Shown piece by piece: positions 51,897-63,752 of a stretch of 64,000 nucleotides of DNA (positions are counted from its first letter, which is position 1; the number at the start of each line of letters is the position of its first letter). Where the stretch lies: assembly GCF_007565055.1 (NCBI RefSeq), contig NC_044568.1:23242620-23306619 (forward strand). Reading direction: 5' to 3'. Source of the DNA: Rhinopithecus roxellana. Taxonomy: Eukaryota > Chordata > Mammalia > Primates > Cercopithecidae. Position numbers and translations under genes: made by a program. The notes under the pieces were generated by a model. It ran no database searches, had not been told where the DNA came from, and saw only the letters and a program-made list of their open reading frames with translations.

Positions 51897-52229
51897 CCAC
51901 AGTGGCTAAGCACAGACCAAATTCACATCACAGGATGAGCAAAGGCTTTAGAGCCACCAGCTGGGCCACATGCAAGAGCCACATCACAGCTCTAATCCTC
52001 AGTTGCTTCTTCTCTCAAATGTTTTGTATTTTTGCAATGGAAGAATAAGCAACACAGTCCAAGAGCAGTGCCAGCTCAGAACTCAGGGCGTGGTTTGTTC
52101 CCTTTCCATGGGCTCATCCCCTCCTGAAGTGCATGCTCTTGAACGTCTTCTGTGTTGGGAAATCTTCATACTATGCAGACACATTTTACTTTTGTAAACA
52201 AAAGTCATGTGGGGGCTCAGACCGCTGAT
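51897..52229. other. Unique sequence
   Basis: No repeat or gene recognised. Confidence 0.35.
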
Positions 52230-52390
52230 GAATGGGGCAGATTCTGGTCTTGGTCCTGATGCTGAGAACTATGTGGTCATGGACAGGCCAATTCTAGTCT
52301 CTGAGCCTCAGTTTTCTCATCTTTGAAATGGGAATGCTGGACTTCACTTTGAAGGCCTCTTCCATCCAAAATTGCAACCTTGTATCTTTT
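52230..52390 (+). mobile_element. MIR SINE, sense
   Basis: 'gatgctgagaactatgtggtcatggacaggccaattctagtctctgagcctcagttttctcatctttgaaatgggaatgctgg' is sense MIR core. Confidence 0.7.
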
Positions 52391-53964
52391 ATTAGGGAAG
52401 GATTTTTTTTTTTTTTGAGGGGTGGGGGGAACAATCCACCTGTCAGTGGTAAAAGTTAGATAAACCAATTTTGAGGTTGTCTTGAGGAGAATCACTCTGG
52501 ATACTCACATACAAATGTCTCCAGGGAGGGGCCAATGTCTAAAGCCACCAGGCATGGACTTTCAAGATGACTTTGAGAGGTTGTCAATGTGCATCTGTAT
52601 TTTTAGTACAGGTTTGTTCATAATCGGAACCAGAACTTGATAGTAATGGCTCAAATATGGTTTGTCCCATTTTATCTTAATCCCAGATCAAGAGTCTTGC
52701 TCAGCTCTTACAGCCAGTTAGGAGAAGAGCCATCCATGCCAGGAAGCCTAAGCCCCTCTGCCCCACCCCAGTTCCATCAACAAGACACACTCTGGTCCAT
52801 GTTTCAACCCTTTGATTCCCAATTTCAAATAATTAAGTAGGTTTCTGTGGCATCATCCTAAACAGCTTAGTGTCTCAGATCAGAAATGCTGCTGCGAGGC
52901 ATGCTGGGAGCTATGCCAGTTTGGGGGAGGGGTGGATAATTAAGGAAATCATGGTGAATTAAGCTTTCTGCAATGAGGCACAAACATCTTTTCACAAACA
53001 GCAACATCGCGTTAGCTTATGTTTTGCCAAAGAGAAAGGCAGGCCTATCCTCAGGGTTTTCAGCCTGGTAAAACACATCTGGCTACCGAGCCAAATATTT
53101 AAGGGTCATTAAAATCCCAAACTCCCTTTGCCAAGAACTTTTCTCCTCTGTTATTCAAGCGCAGAACAGTTATGGAAAATGCGTTCCATATGGTTTGTGC
53201 TGCATTCCTATTTACTTCATCAAATCACTACTTTGAAAGAGCTATTTGATGTCAAAGATGCATTAAGATTTTATAGACACTCCCAATGCGGCTTTTAAAG
53301 ATTCTCCCTTTGAACCCAAAACACTTGCCAAGAGTAAACAGAATGGAAACCACAAGGGGTCAAGGGCTTTTTTGGAAACAAAGACCCCAACCCAATCAAG
53401 GACGTTCAAAGGTTTGGGGCAAACACGCTTTTTCATCTGCTTGCCAAAAAGCTTCACAAAAGATGTTTCCCATGTAAGTTACATTAAAATAAATGTTTTA
53501 ATGTATTCATATTTTATTAATAATGTGACACCCTCACCCACCACTTCCCACCAAGGGGGACACAAGATAGTCATGCATTTAAAATATTAACAGAACTTTA
53601 GAAAGCTAGAAAATTTACCTTTAAACCATACATTGAAATTCTTTCTAGTGAAGCTTTCTCGGGCTTGAAGAAAAGGCAATAAAACATGGACATTGGAAGA
53701 GCTTGCAGGGCCAGAGTCAACAGACACTCTAGCACACCCAGAGCTAGGAGGACCTTGGAGGGTTGCTCCCACTTTACAGAGGGGTAAACTAGGAACCAGG
53801 GCCTAGGGCCAGTCAACCACAGGACTAGAAGCTCCCACATTGGTCCCTTTTGTTTCCCCTCTCCACTGTCTTCCTCCTTTCCCCAGGTGATCATCCCTTC
53901 CTGGATTTCCACACAGCCTCCTCCCAATCTCTCTTCTCATCCTATTTCTTGTCCTCAGGGAAAG
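52391..53964. other. Unique sequence including a candidate conserved element
   Basis: T15-16 run at about 52405-52419. The segment 52960-53330 is repeat-free, contains 'aacatcgcgttagcttatg', 'ggctaccgagccaaatatttaaggg' and 'aaatgcgttccatatgg', and looks more ordered than its flanks, so it may be regulatory. Short frames on both strands, no gene. Confidence 0.4.
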
Positions 53965-54425
53965 ACGGTGATTTCCATAAAACTTCAATTAGGTCATATC
54001 ATTTCTCTGCTCAAAGCCTACCATGCCTGCTCACCCAGTATGGCTTCCTCTGCTAACCTACCTGCTCACTTAACAATCCCTGCTCACTCTGCCACCTTCC
54101 TTCCCAAGTACACAAAGTCCATTTCTACCCCAGGACCTTTGCATTTGCAGTCCCTTCTGCCAGGGGTGCTCTTCCCCGCTCTGCATAGCTCACCTTATAG
54201 CTCTTAAGCCATACCTCCTCAAAGAACTCCTTCCTGGCTATTCAATGTCAAGCACCTCCCTGACCTCCACTGACTGGTGTCTCCACATTTATCAGAACTC
54301 CCTGCTGGGTGGAGAATTTCATGAGGCCATGCAAGAGGCACTGTGTACTATTTTCTGCTATAACCCCAGTGCCCAGCAAGGTGCCTGGAATGTAACAGGT
54401 AGTCAGTAAGCATATTTTAATAAGA
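53965..54425 (+). mobile_element. L2 LINE 3' region, sense
   Basis: 'aggtcatatcatttctctgctcaaagcc', 'ccccaggacctttgcatttgcagtcccttctgccaggggtgctcttcccc', 'catacctcctcaaagaactccttcctggct', 'gcccagcaaggtgcctggaatgtaacaggtagtcagtaag' form a long, well ordered L2. Frames at 53850-54207 lie inside it. Confidence 0.8.
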
Positions 54426-55104
54426 TACCTATCTCCCAGCCCTGGGATCCTTCCATTAATAGAAAAAGACCTCCCAAAAGGTCAGCTTGTATCTTTAGAA
54501 CCCAACTATGTCCTCTCTCTCTTTTTTAATCTCTCCCTAATGGGGCCTTCTCTCCTTACCCATTCAGGGACCCCACCACCCTCTTACAGCTGTCCTGGTT
54601 CACTAGTCACCTGTTCTCAGCCCCCCAGTTATTCAGATTTCAGGGTCTCCCAACAGTGTAGGAAACAGACCCCTCAGAGTAAGTCTGGAAATTTAACTGG
54701 GATCAGAAAATCTCAACTAAACTTATCGATAATTTTTAATGGTGGAAATCAAGGCAGCCATTGACAGGGGAGCTGCCCGGGGAAGGAGACCAAGTCCTTT
54801 TTCCTCTGAGATCCCACATGCCTGGCTGGGGACTCACGCTGATGAAATTGGTTTCCGACGGCAGATGCACTATCACTCGCTGCAGCTTTAAGTGGCTTCT
54901 TCATTTCCCCTGTATCTTCCTTGAGGTTCACATAAATATTTTTCATTTGTATTTTTGTGTTGAGTAAAATAAAACTGGCTTGTGATCAAATGTGTATGAA
55001 TCGCACTGATTGCACAGTCTGTCTCTTTGCCAGGAAGTCCTAATGTAGGTAGATGAATATCTTGGGCCAAAAGCTTGTAAAGAGGAACAAAAATCTGCAG
55101 ACTG
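54426..55104. other. Unique sequence
   Basis: No repeat or gene recognised. Confidence 0.4.
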
Positions 55105-55410
55105 AGGATTTATTCCTTCAGCCATTCCACAAACATTTCTGAGAATCTAATTTGTTCCAGGAATTTTACTGGGGACCCCATAGTAAACAAGACCAGCCTG
55201 GCTTCCAAGGGAAAGGCAGACATTAGGCAAATAATCACACCAGCATTTACGGGTTATCATCTGTCTAGTGAAGGGCATGTGAGAATGTACAGCAGGGAAA
55301 CCTGTTTTAAGCTGGTGAATTGGAAAAGGCTTCCTCTGGGGAAGCAGTATTTGAGGAGAGGTTGGTGGCTGGAAGACAAGTCAGGGAAGCTGACTGAGCA
55401 CCACCAAATG
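55105..55410. mobile_element. Ancient LINE relic (L2/CR1-like)
   Basis: 'cagccattccacaaacatttctgagaatctaatttgttccagg' then 'gggaccccatagtaaacaagacc', 'ggaaaggcagacattaggcaaataatcac' and 'ttggaaaaggcttcctctggggaagcagtatttgaggagagg' follow the same family order seen at 34330-34690. Family uncertain. Confidence 0.5.
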
Positions 55411-55670
55411 GTCAGGGGGCCCAGTTCAGGCACTCTCTAGCTGTCCTCTCTGTTGTACCCTACCAACTCCAAATCCTTCTAGCTGCTCCACTCCCACCAC
55501 CACTGCCCCAGTTTGATTCTCTGGTGTCTGTCTAGAATTGATAGACTCTAACACCTCCACCTAGGCCCTTCTGTTCTCTATACCAGACTCTTTCCCAGGA
55601 GCATAGTCCTAGGCTCCTGGGCACCAGGAGGTGCTGGAGGTGAACAATACCCAAAGGAACTCATTCATAG
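55411..55670. other. Unique sequence
   Basis: No repeat or gene recognised. Confidence 0.3.
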
Positions 55671-55965
55671 CTGAGTACAGCGGCTCACACCTGTAATCCC
55701 AACACCTTGGGAGGCCAAGGCGGGAGGACTGCTTGAGCCCAGGAGTTGAGGACAAGCCTGGGCAACATAGTGAGGCTCTATTTCTACAAAAAATAAAAGT
55801 TAGCCAGGTGTGGCAACGTGCACCTGTAGTCGTATCTGTTCAGGAGGCTGAGGTGGGAGAATTGCTTGAGCCCAGGAGTTCGAGGCTGCAGTGAGCTACG
55901 ATCGCATCACTGCATTCTAGCCTGGGTGACAGAGCAATACCTTGTCTCTAAAAAAAAATAAATCA
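55671..55965 (+). mobile_element. Alu SINE (AluJ-like), sense
   Basis: 'gctgagtacagcggctcacacctgtaatcccaacaccttgggagg', 'gcttgagcccaggagttgaggacaagcctgggcaacatagtg', 'ttgagcccaggagttcgaggctgcagtgagc' and 'gcctgggtgacagagc', A-rich end. The gcccaggagttcgaggctgcagtgagc form is AluJ-type. Confidence 0.92.
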
Positions 55966-57619
55966 AAATAGCAAAAGAACCCTTTCATGGAATGAAAGAT
56001 CTTACAGAGAAGTTCAACCTGGTACCATGAGGCTCAGGTGCAAAAGGAGGCAGTGGAACAGGAAGAAAGGCGGGATGGAGGAACTCCAGCCATGTGTGAT
56101 GGCAGCAGGGTGGAAGGCAGTTCCTGCGGGGGTCAGCTGGCAGCTTGAGGAAGGTGAGCAGACACAACAGCCATGCTCTGTGCAGGCATCAAGGCCCTCT
56201 GTGCCTGTGATCAGTGAGTGCAGCCTTCCTGGGGAGCTATCACCAGGACCTGCAAGTGAGTTTAAATTCCAGTGAGCAGAGACAATGTATTCAAAAAAGA
56301 CTCCAGTTTCAGCTCAAACATTCCCCTAGGAATAATTCTGGCAAGAGATCTATTCTGAATTCATGGTAGGCTGGGGGCAAAGATGAGAGAAAGAAGAAAA
56401 GGGAAGTCTCTCTGAAAGGAGCTTTGACCTCAGGGCTTAGAAATGGAGTCTGTCTTCAAGCTTTTGGATGCTCTCGTAAAAAGGGTTTGTAAATAATTTA
56501 GCACTCCCAAGTAGTAGATTCTAAGCAGCAAACAGCCTGCTGAGAGGAGGGCTGTAGAGACCCCAAGGAAAAGAGAACTCAGGACAAAGAGCTTCACAAG
56601 AGCAAGGACCATGGCTGCTGGTCACCATGATACCCCCAGCACCTGTACAGTTCTTGGACCATGGCAGATGCTGCTCAGGGGCTACTTGGGTGGGTCAACA
56701 TCTAAGGGAATAAACAAATAAATGACTTATCATTAGGGAAAAAAGCATGCCAAAAACAACAGCACATACCCATAATCATTCCCCAGTTTTGACACCACTG
56801 ACTCCTCCCTTGTCAGTCTCTCCCAGGTAATGAAAATCACTTCCTAGACACTGGACTTCTGCAAACATTTGCTAGGAAGCATATTGTATTAGTCTATTAC
56901 AAATGACAGAGACAAGACTCGAAATTTAAAAAAATTTAAAAAGTGGGAATGGGGAGTGATCTCTTGGCACACCTAACTGAAAGGTCATATTTTCAAAGTG
57001 GTATTGCTAAGCTCTCTTACTCCTCAGTGTCCCCCTGCAGGTCATTCCCATTCTCTCTGGCTTCCCCCAATTCCACCTGCCCAGATGGGAGAATGGCTGC
57101 TTCCAGGATCCTGATTTAACATCTTAGAGGCAGAAAGTAAAGTCTCTTCCTTTCTTCAGTGTAGATTAGACTTAGGGAAGAAACTGATTGGCTGATTTAG
57201 GTCATGTGCCTACCTCTTAGACCACCAAGCTGTAGAGGTCAGGGAAAGACCTGATTGACCAGGTTTGGATCAGAGGTAAACCTCTACGGCCAGAGAAGCT
57301 GTTCCGTAACCAACAATACTACAAGAATTACATGGAATGGGCCAATAACGTGTGCCTCCCAAAGGGAGGAGTCTGCCATTATTATCATCATCCTTACTAT
57401 GAATAGGAGGAGGAGGAGCAGGAAGAGAGGGAGGAGAAAGGCATGCTAGACAGATAAAACCAATAAATATCCCCACCCACCCATATCTTCCATGCTAATG
57501 GAAACTTCCATTACTGCTGCTTCAGACACTTTGATAAAAGAAAGGGACAGTAACTCTCTAATCTTAGGTAAAATATACTTTCAATTGTTCTTCCTCTGGC
57601 AGGCCGCTCAAATCCCACA
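55966..57619. other. Mostly unique sequence with weak ancient repeats
   Basis: An L2/MIR-like 3' tail ('ccccagcacctgtacagttcttgg...ggaataaacaaataaatgac') lies at 56590-56730. 57170-57300 ('actgattggctgatttaggtcatgtgcc') resembles an ancient dispersed repeat that I cannot name. A GGA-rich patch is at 57404-57440. No gene. Confidence 0.4.
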
Positions 57620-57855
57620 GCAAAGAAAACACAGGCATTGGAGTCAGACAGATCCAAGTTCAAATCTCAGCCTACCCACATGCTAGCTATATAACCCAGG
57701 GCAAGTTGGTTAAATTCTGTAAGTTCCATTTCTTCATTTGCAAAGCAAGCAGCGAAACCCAACACCTAATATGCCCTGAGGATTAAATGAGAAAAACATG
57801 TGAAAGACTTAGCACACATTTTTCTGACAGAAAGACATCAATAAACATTTGCTCA
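57620..57855 (+). mobile_element. MIR SINE, nearly full length, sense
   Basis: 'ggcattggagtcagacagatccaagttcaaatctcag', 'gctatataacccagggcaagttgg', 'ttccatttcttcatttgcaaag', 'ctgaggattaaatgag' and 'gacatcaataaacatttgctc' cover almost the whole MIR consensus in order. Confidence 0.85.
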
Positions 57856-58104
57856 ATGGGTGAATTAATTAATTTGAACTTCACAGGTCAAAGAGGATCT
57901 GGCTTGATTGTCCTAGTTCCATGACTCAGGAGCAGAATGAGTTTTGCCTTTCTAGCAAAAATACATAGTGGTATAATTTAAAGTTCTAGGATAGAAAAAG
58001 TCCAACTGGCCAAGTGTAAGCCATAAACTGGGCAAGACAAGGTTCTGGGAACACACCCACCTTGACTACTCACCACATTGGTCTTGGGCACAGCCAACAA
58101 GGAG
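57856..58104. other. Unique sequence
   Basis: No repeat or gene recognised. Confidence 0.3.
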
Positions 58105-58235
58105 CCGGGCATTGTCCTAAGAGCTTTATACATTCAGCTTTTATCAATCCTGAGTGATCTTAGATGCTAAAAATGTACCCATTTTATACAAGAAAACGAA
58201 GCTCACAAGAGAAGAAAAGTAATTGCTCAAAAGGA
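58105..58235 (-). mobile_element. MIR SINE, antisense
   Basis: 'gccgggcattgtcctaagagctttatacattcagc', 'tgtacccattttatacaagaaaacgaagctcac' are antisense MIR. Confidence 0.7.
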
Positions 58236-58469
58236 AATCAGGGTACTCTTTACTAAAAGAGGGGAGATGACTGCCAGAATGGGGCCCAAAAGTCAGATGC
58301 TCACCTTATCTCATTCTGATCTATGGTTGAGCTGTCAGAAATTACCTGATTATTGCTCTCCAATACAACAGTAAGATGACAAAATTGTCTTTTGCATGGA
58401 GAGGCACATCTCTTCCAGACATCGCTGACATGAGCCTCCCCTCAGCATTTTAGGGTAGAGGATTCAGAC

Positions 58470-58585
58470 ACTAGTAACTCATCTTTCACAGATGGGAAAA
58501 TAAGCTCAGAAAGTTTAAGTAACTCGATTATGATCACATAACTATCAAATGGTCAGAGTCAAGGGTCAAACAGCACAGCCTGACA
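58470..58585 (-). mobile_element. MIR SINE remnant, antisense
   Basis: 'catctttcacagatgggaaaataagctcagaaagtttaagtaactc...gatcacataactatcaaatggtcagagtcaagggtcaaac' is antisense MIR 5' core. Confidence 0.65.
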
Positions 58586-60910
58586 GAGGGAAGGTGTAAC
58601 TGACATGACTACAATACTCTTTTATTATATATATTGAAGTTAACTGTGGGTTTTAATACAAGCATAGACTCTGAGTGTGGGAGGGATCTTAACGGTCGGT
58701 AGGCGAGCTCCCTGCCCAACTTGAGAAACTTACTTCAGCCTCTCTGATGTGTAGGGGAAGGGCAGAACCAGGGTTAGAGACATACCCGGAGACTATTCCC
58801 CAACGTGGCAAAAAGTGCCAAATAGCAAATACATTAACTCAGGTGTAATTCTTCAAAATGAGAAATTCTTAATGATCTACAATATGCATAACACTGTAAG
58901 AAAATTTAAAATTCTAGTGTATTGTAGCAAGACATATAAATTGTTCTAAATATCTCTGTCATTGAGGAAATGTTCTATCATTCAAGGTCTTGAAGACTAA
59001 GTATTGAACCATCATATGTGGAAGGGATCTGTCTATAATATCTCCTGTATCTTCTGGGAGATTAGAGTTTTCTCATTATGGATGTGGAGTGATAATATAT
59101 CGTATTGTCCAGACTGGGACACTTTTAAGATTAAAGGAGGATATGACTAAGCATCATGCCATGACCACGGCTATAAACCAGGACAGTCACCCTAGTTAGA
59201 AGGAACAATTAAAAACCATTCATTCACACAGAGCTCACATCAAATGCTTGATGTCTTGCTAGAGACATCTTCGCTCTTCGTCAATCCTTTTTGACCTCAA
59301 TTTTTCATACCATTCCTTGACAGAAAGTGTTTGGGGGGCAGAAAGTGCAGATAAACATATATTCTGAATGAAGATTTTACATGGTTGCTAATTTAGTTAA
59401 AACGGCTTTTAAACATTGTCTTTGGATCATCTAAGTTGGCTACAGAACAACAGCACAGTGGGAGGTTAATCGAGATTCAGCAACCTGCAGCTAATTGTAA
59501 TTTCTTTTGGTTTCCTCTCTAAATCATTTTCTTTTTTTGTCTTTGAATCGCTGTCTCCATTTATGTCAGGTTTGGCTAAGTCAAAGCTCCACCCCAGCTC
59601 TGTGGAACATCTGCCTGTCTCCCTCTGAGGCCAAGAAGGATCCAAGTGGACAATGGAACAGTGGGATTTGGCTAGAGTTGGGACTACTAAATCTGTCAGT
59701 CTTCCAGACTGAGGAAGAGCCTGTTAACGCAGAATCCTAAAAAAGAAGTTCATATGTGGCAAGGATTTGAGATATTCACATACAACAGTCAGAAGTCTGA
59801 CTGTATAACATTCTCCCACTGATTTCTCACAGAAAACCTTTCCACATCCAAATTGTTCTGTCCTCAAACTCCCTTCCACTGATAGACTGAATTCTATTTT
59901 CTTCCCCAGAACATTCTTACCTTGTGATGGGGGGCGGGGGGAGGGTGGAAAATGTAACAACAGGGAAAAAGAAACCTAAGGAAAATGAGCTCAGTAATAT
60001 TGTAGCCACCTCCTCAAAGGGCAAGCTCAGCTGTTCAACAGGTGCAAGACATATTCCAGGCACTGGGAATGAGCTAAATGTGGTTCCTCCAGAGACAGCC
60101 CTGCCAGAACAACGTTGGAATTTGGATCCTCCTAAAATCTAAGATGTAAGAAGAAAGGCTCATTGAAACAAAGATAACTGAAAGCTGTGACTTGAGATTC
60201 TTCTGGAAACAATGGTTTATTCCAAAGTTTTCTATAAGAAACCAATCCGCTAAATAAACCCAGAAGTGGATACTTTGAGTAGGGTTGCACAGGATAAGTA
60301 GGAGTCTGGGAGGTAAGAATGAAGACTGAAAAGAGTGGAAAACCAATCAGGAAAGGGTGTGAGTGAGTATATGAGAACAAATTCATGAAAAGTTCCTGCC
60401 ATTTTGAAGGAACATAAAAAATGTGGGGGGTTTCTAGAATACCAGGTGGGTGGCAAAAGATGGGACAGGAAACCAAAGAATCATAGTTCAGCAATCTTTT
60501 CCCTATGCTGGCTAGAGCCCACGAATTCCAGCAGAGATATTTTAGGGACTCCTTGGGTAGGAGTAAGATTGAGTGTAGGGACAGGACTCTCATTCTCCAG
60601 CCCAACTTCATCCCATACATTTCTGAGCTCATTAAAATAAGTATCAAGCACTAAAAATGTGGTGACCAAAGATTCTAGTTTAATACTTGACAGACCTAAA
60701 CCAGGGAATGAATGAACATCCAAGGTCAAACACAAGAGTAGTAAGACAACCAAAATAGCAATCAGACCCCCTGGCTCTAGTCCAGTGCTTTTTCCATTAT
60801 ACAATTTGATGTGAGGATCTTCCCAGAATCAAATGAGAAAGCGAAAGAAGCCAAAAAATAGAGGCTTAGCTTTTTCCATTACTGGCCAAAAGACCTTTGG
60901 TCCCAGGCAT
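58586..60910. other. Unique sequence including a candidate conserved element
   Basis: The stretch 59200-59570 is repeat-free and contains AT-rich homeodomain-like motifs (atttagttaaaac, gcagctaattgtaatttc). The minus-strand frame 60132-60647 (171 codons) and others have no recognisable domain and are overlapped by other frames. No gene. Confidence 0.45.
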
Positions 60911-60948
60911 GACACAGACACAGACACAGACACACACACACACACACA
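60911..60948. repeat. (GACACA)n(CA)n microsatellite
   Basis: Three GACACA-type units run into (CA)9. Likely length-polymorphic. Confidence 0.9.
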
Positions 60949-61242
60949 ATCACCTGGGGAAACCTGTCACACTAAGCCCCAGAGCTGTGTTGTACCTGGG
61001 CTTTGTCCTACCTGACACAAGTGTCTTACAGGCAGCATAAGCAAATAATTGTTCTGACCTGTATAATCAACATTAGATGGAGAAAATATTAATGGTTATC
61101 TACAACACCCCATTTATCTTCCTGGCCCTCTGAAGATAGGTACATCTACAACAGAATCTTCAGTTTTGCTGAGTGGGGTGATAGAAAAAACTATCAACTG
61201 AAGTCTCATCATGTGAACATAGATTCATAAGTTGCTTCAAAT
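60949..61242. other. Unique sequence
   Basis: No repeat or gene recognised. Confidence 0.3.
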
Positions 61243-61466
61243 CAGGAGTCAACAAATTACAACCCATAGGCCAAACCCTGTCCACTTCCTGTTTTTGTAA
61301 ATAAAGTTTCATTAGAACCCAGCCACACCCATTCATTTGCTTATTGTCTACAGCTGCTTTCCTGTTCCAAGAGCAGAGTTGAGTAGCTGTGACAGAGAAC
61401 ATAGAGCCCAAAAAGCCTAAAGTATTTGCTATCTGGCCCTTTGCAGAAAAAGCTTGATGATCCCTT
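61243..61466. mobile_element. hAT-type non-autonomous DNA transposon
   Basis: 'caggagtcaacaaattacaacccataggccaaacc', 'cctgtttttgtaaataaagtttcattagaacccagccacacccattc', 'tattgtctacagctgctttc', 'gcagagttgagtagctgtgacagag', 'aagcctaaagtatttgctatctggccctttgcagaaaaagcttgatgatccc' follow the well known short hAT element. Flanking cttcaaat (61235-61242) and ctctaaat (61467-61474) match at 6 of 8, an aged 8-bp duplication. Family name not asserted. Confidence 0.88.
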
Positions 61467-61474
61467 CTCTAAAT

Positions 61475-62044
61475 AAAGGTCTACAGAAATTGGAAGAGCC
61501 CGAGAGAGGGGAGGAAGCTGGAGGAAGATAGCCTGAGAGGAAAAGAAGATATTTGATGGAAAGAGAGTGAAATGGGACTGCAGTGATTTGACAGTGGCAT
61601 GAAGAGAAACTTTGGAAAATCAGGTGTTTAAGATGGATTTTTATAGTTTTGCTCTGTAGCATGCAATTCAGTGTATTCCCTTGGTCACCCTGAGAAGAAG
61701 TCTTCCATTATTTTTTAAAAACTTCCATTACTTATAAAGACTTTGGGATTATATTTGTGATTTTTACTAATGCCAAGTTCATGAGATTTGCCAACAGACA
61801 GCAGGTACTGGACAAATGCCGGGATGACTGAAAGAGGTCCAGTTATGTTTGAGTTTGAAGAAAGCTTCCAAGGTTTTGGCATAGTAAATCAGGGTCAATT
61901 TTTTTTTTAAAGGAAACTTTCAAGAAAGGCCTGATGGTAAATGTGGAGAAATTTAGACTTTCTCCTTGTTTTCTATGCTACTCTATCCTAGCCATGAGAT
62001 GACAGAAGATGAGACAGGAATCTAGAAAGCTCAACGCAATAACA
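61475..62044. other. Unique sequence
   Basis: No confident repeat or gene. Confidence 0.35.
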
Positions 62045-62235
62045 ATAACTACCATTTGAGCACTGGAAATGTTATCATTACCTCTTATTCATTACCTCAT
62101 GGAGCCTCCAAGAGAACCTTAGCAGAAGGCACTGTTATTAGCCCCATTTTACAGATAAAAAACTGAGGCTCAATGAAAGCAAGTGGCAGCTCATAGTGCC
62201 AAAGTGGAGACATAAACCTGGCTCCAGAGAATATC
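62045..62235 (-). mobile_element. MIR SINE, antisense
   Basis: 'ctaccatttgagcactggaaatg', 'gcactgttattagccccattttacagataaaaaactgaggctcaatg', 'gacataaacctggctccagagaa' are antisense MIR in order. Confidence 0.75.
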
Positions 62236-62904
62236 CTCATGGTTTTGCCTCCTTCTCCATCTTCAGAGTTCCAAGCCACAAGTTGACCCAGAGGTGACAG
62301 CCACATGCCCACTGCATTATCAAAACCTAATGGGCCCTCAAAGACCACCTCCTGAGATGTCCTAAGGCCTGGAGGAGATCCCAGCTCAATGTCATATTCT
62401 TCCCGTCCCACTGTCTTCCTCTCTTTCCAGTGAATTCCTTCTGTTTTCTTCACCCCACCCTCATTCTCTTCCCATTTGCTTCTTTAATTCCTACTCCCTT
62501 TCTATGGCATTGTCTTTACTTATTCACTCCCTGGAACTTGCTTTCAAAAACATTTACAATATAGCACGATCGCCAAACATTAGGAGTCTATGAGAAAAGT
62601 ATGCTTCTAAAGAAAAACAGAGGATCCCACCGAGTCTCATGTAATTGAAAGAGGCTGATCAAACCCATATTTTGAGTTTCCTAGTAGCCAGCCTGAAGAG
62701 GAAATCTATGGTCACATAATTTAAGTGATTTTTTTTCCAAGAGAGGCACAATTATTCTTCATTCTAAAACAAAGTTCATTCTCCCAATAGTTCTTGAAAA
62801 TACTATGAGAGAATACCATGATATACAGGGAATGAACATTTTAGATCAAATTCTCTGAAAATTCTCACAGGGCTCATCCTTATTTATTCAACATGTTCAG
62901 CAAA
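62236..62904. other. Unique sequence
   Basis: No repeat or gene recognised. The minus-strand frame 62097-62453 includes MIR sequence. Confidence 0.35.
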
Positions 62905-63035
62905 ATTTATACACCATTTAACAAATATCTACTGAGGGCCTACTGTGAGCCAGGTACTATTCGAAGCATACAGGACACATTGATAAACAATACAGGTGTC
63001 AACCTTGCACCTATAAGGTGAATGGTGGTACAGTC
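62905..63035. mobile_element. Ancient LINE/SINE relic
   Basis: 'caccatttaacaaatatctactgagggcctactgtgagccaggtactattcgaagcatacaggacacattgataaacaatac' is the common 'aacaaatatttattgagcacctactatgtgccagg...' motif also present at 34330 and 55105. Confidence 0.5.
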
Positions 63036-63514
63036 AGATGGCATCAAACCCCACATCTAGGAAACGCATTCAAACCAGCTGGTCCTCAAACCAGAATAGG
63101 TTCAGAGAGACTGGCATCGCTGCATGGTCAAAGAAGAATGACAGAAAAAGGAAAGTGACTGCAGAAAACTGAAGTGCAGTCAACAAGCAGCTGGACTTGT
63201 TACAGCCGGTACTGGCCTTATTTGAACAGGATTTGAACAGTTGGCCACCTTTGGCCAAAACTCAAGAGTTCTGTACTCTTGGTACCAAGAGTAGGTTACA
63301 GCCCGTTTCCATATCCATTTACGTTATAGTTCCCTATGTACAGAAAAATCTTTAGACTTGACTTAAAATATGTAAGGAGGCAGCTTTAGGCTAAACTTAA
63401 TTCAACATGGGAAATGTCACTCCCCAGATGTGTAGCTTTCAAGAGACCTAATGATGTTTGGAGTGAGGTGCTAGAGAGAAGTCACTGGGCTAAGGGTGGC
63501 TTGCAGACTTGGTT
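63036..63514. other. Unique sequence
   Basis: No repeat or gene recognised. Confidence 0.35.
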
Positions 63515-63752
63515 TTTAAATATATACAAATATGTGTCAGTATATATACACTGTGATATATACATACAAATATACATAATATATGTATATATCAAAAATC
63601 TGTTCCCTCCCTGTGGCCTTTCCCCAAGCTTTTTTTATGTATGTATATACATTTGTATATTATATATACATAATATATAATATGCATAATATATATTTAA
63701 TATATAATATACATAATATATATTTTATATATTATATACGCATATATATTTT
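63515..63752. repeat. A+T-rich (TA)n / (TATG)n low-complexity repeat
   Basis: Two blocks of TATA/CATA/TATG units (63515-63595 and 63635-63752) are separated by about 40 bp of normal sequence. The second contains many self-complementary ATAATATAT units. It abuts an antisense Alu. Confidence 0.85.

Noticed and set aside
60132..60647. 171-codon minus-strand frame
   Set aside because: No recognisable domain, no repeat-protein signal, overlapped by other frames; treated as chance.
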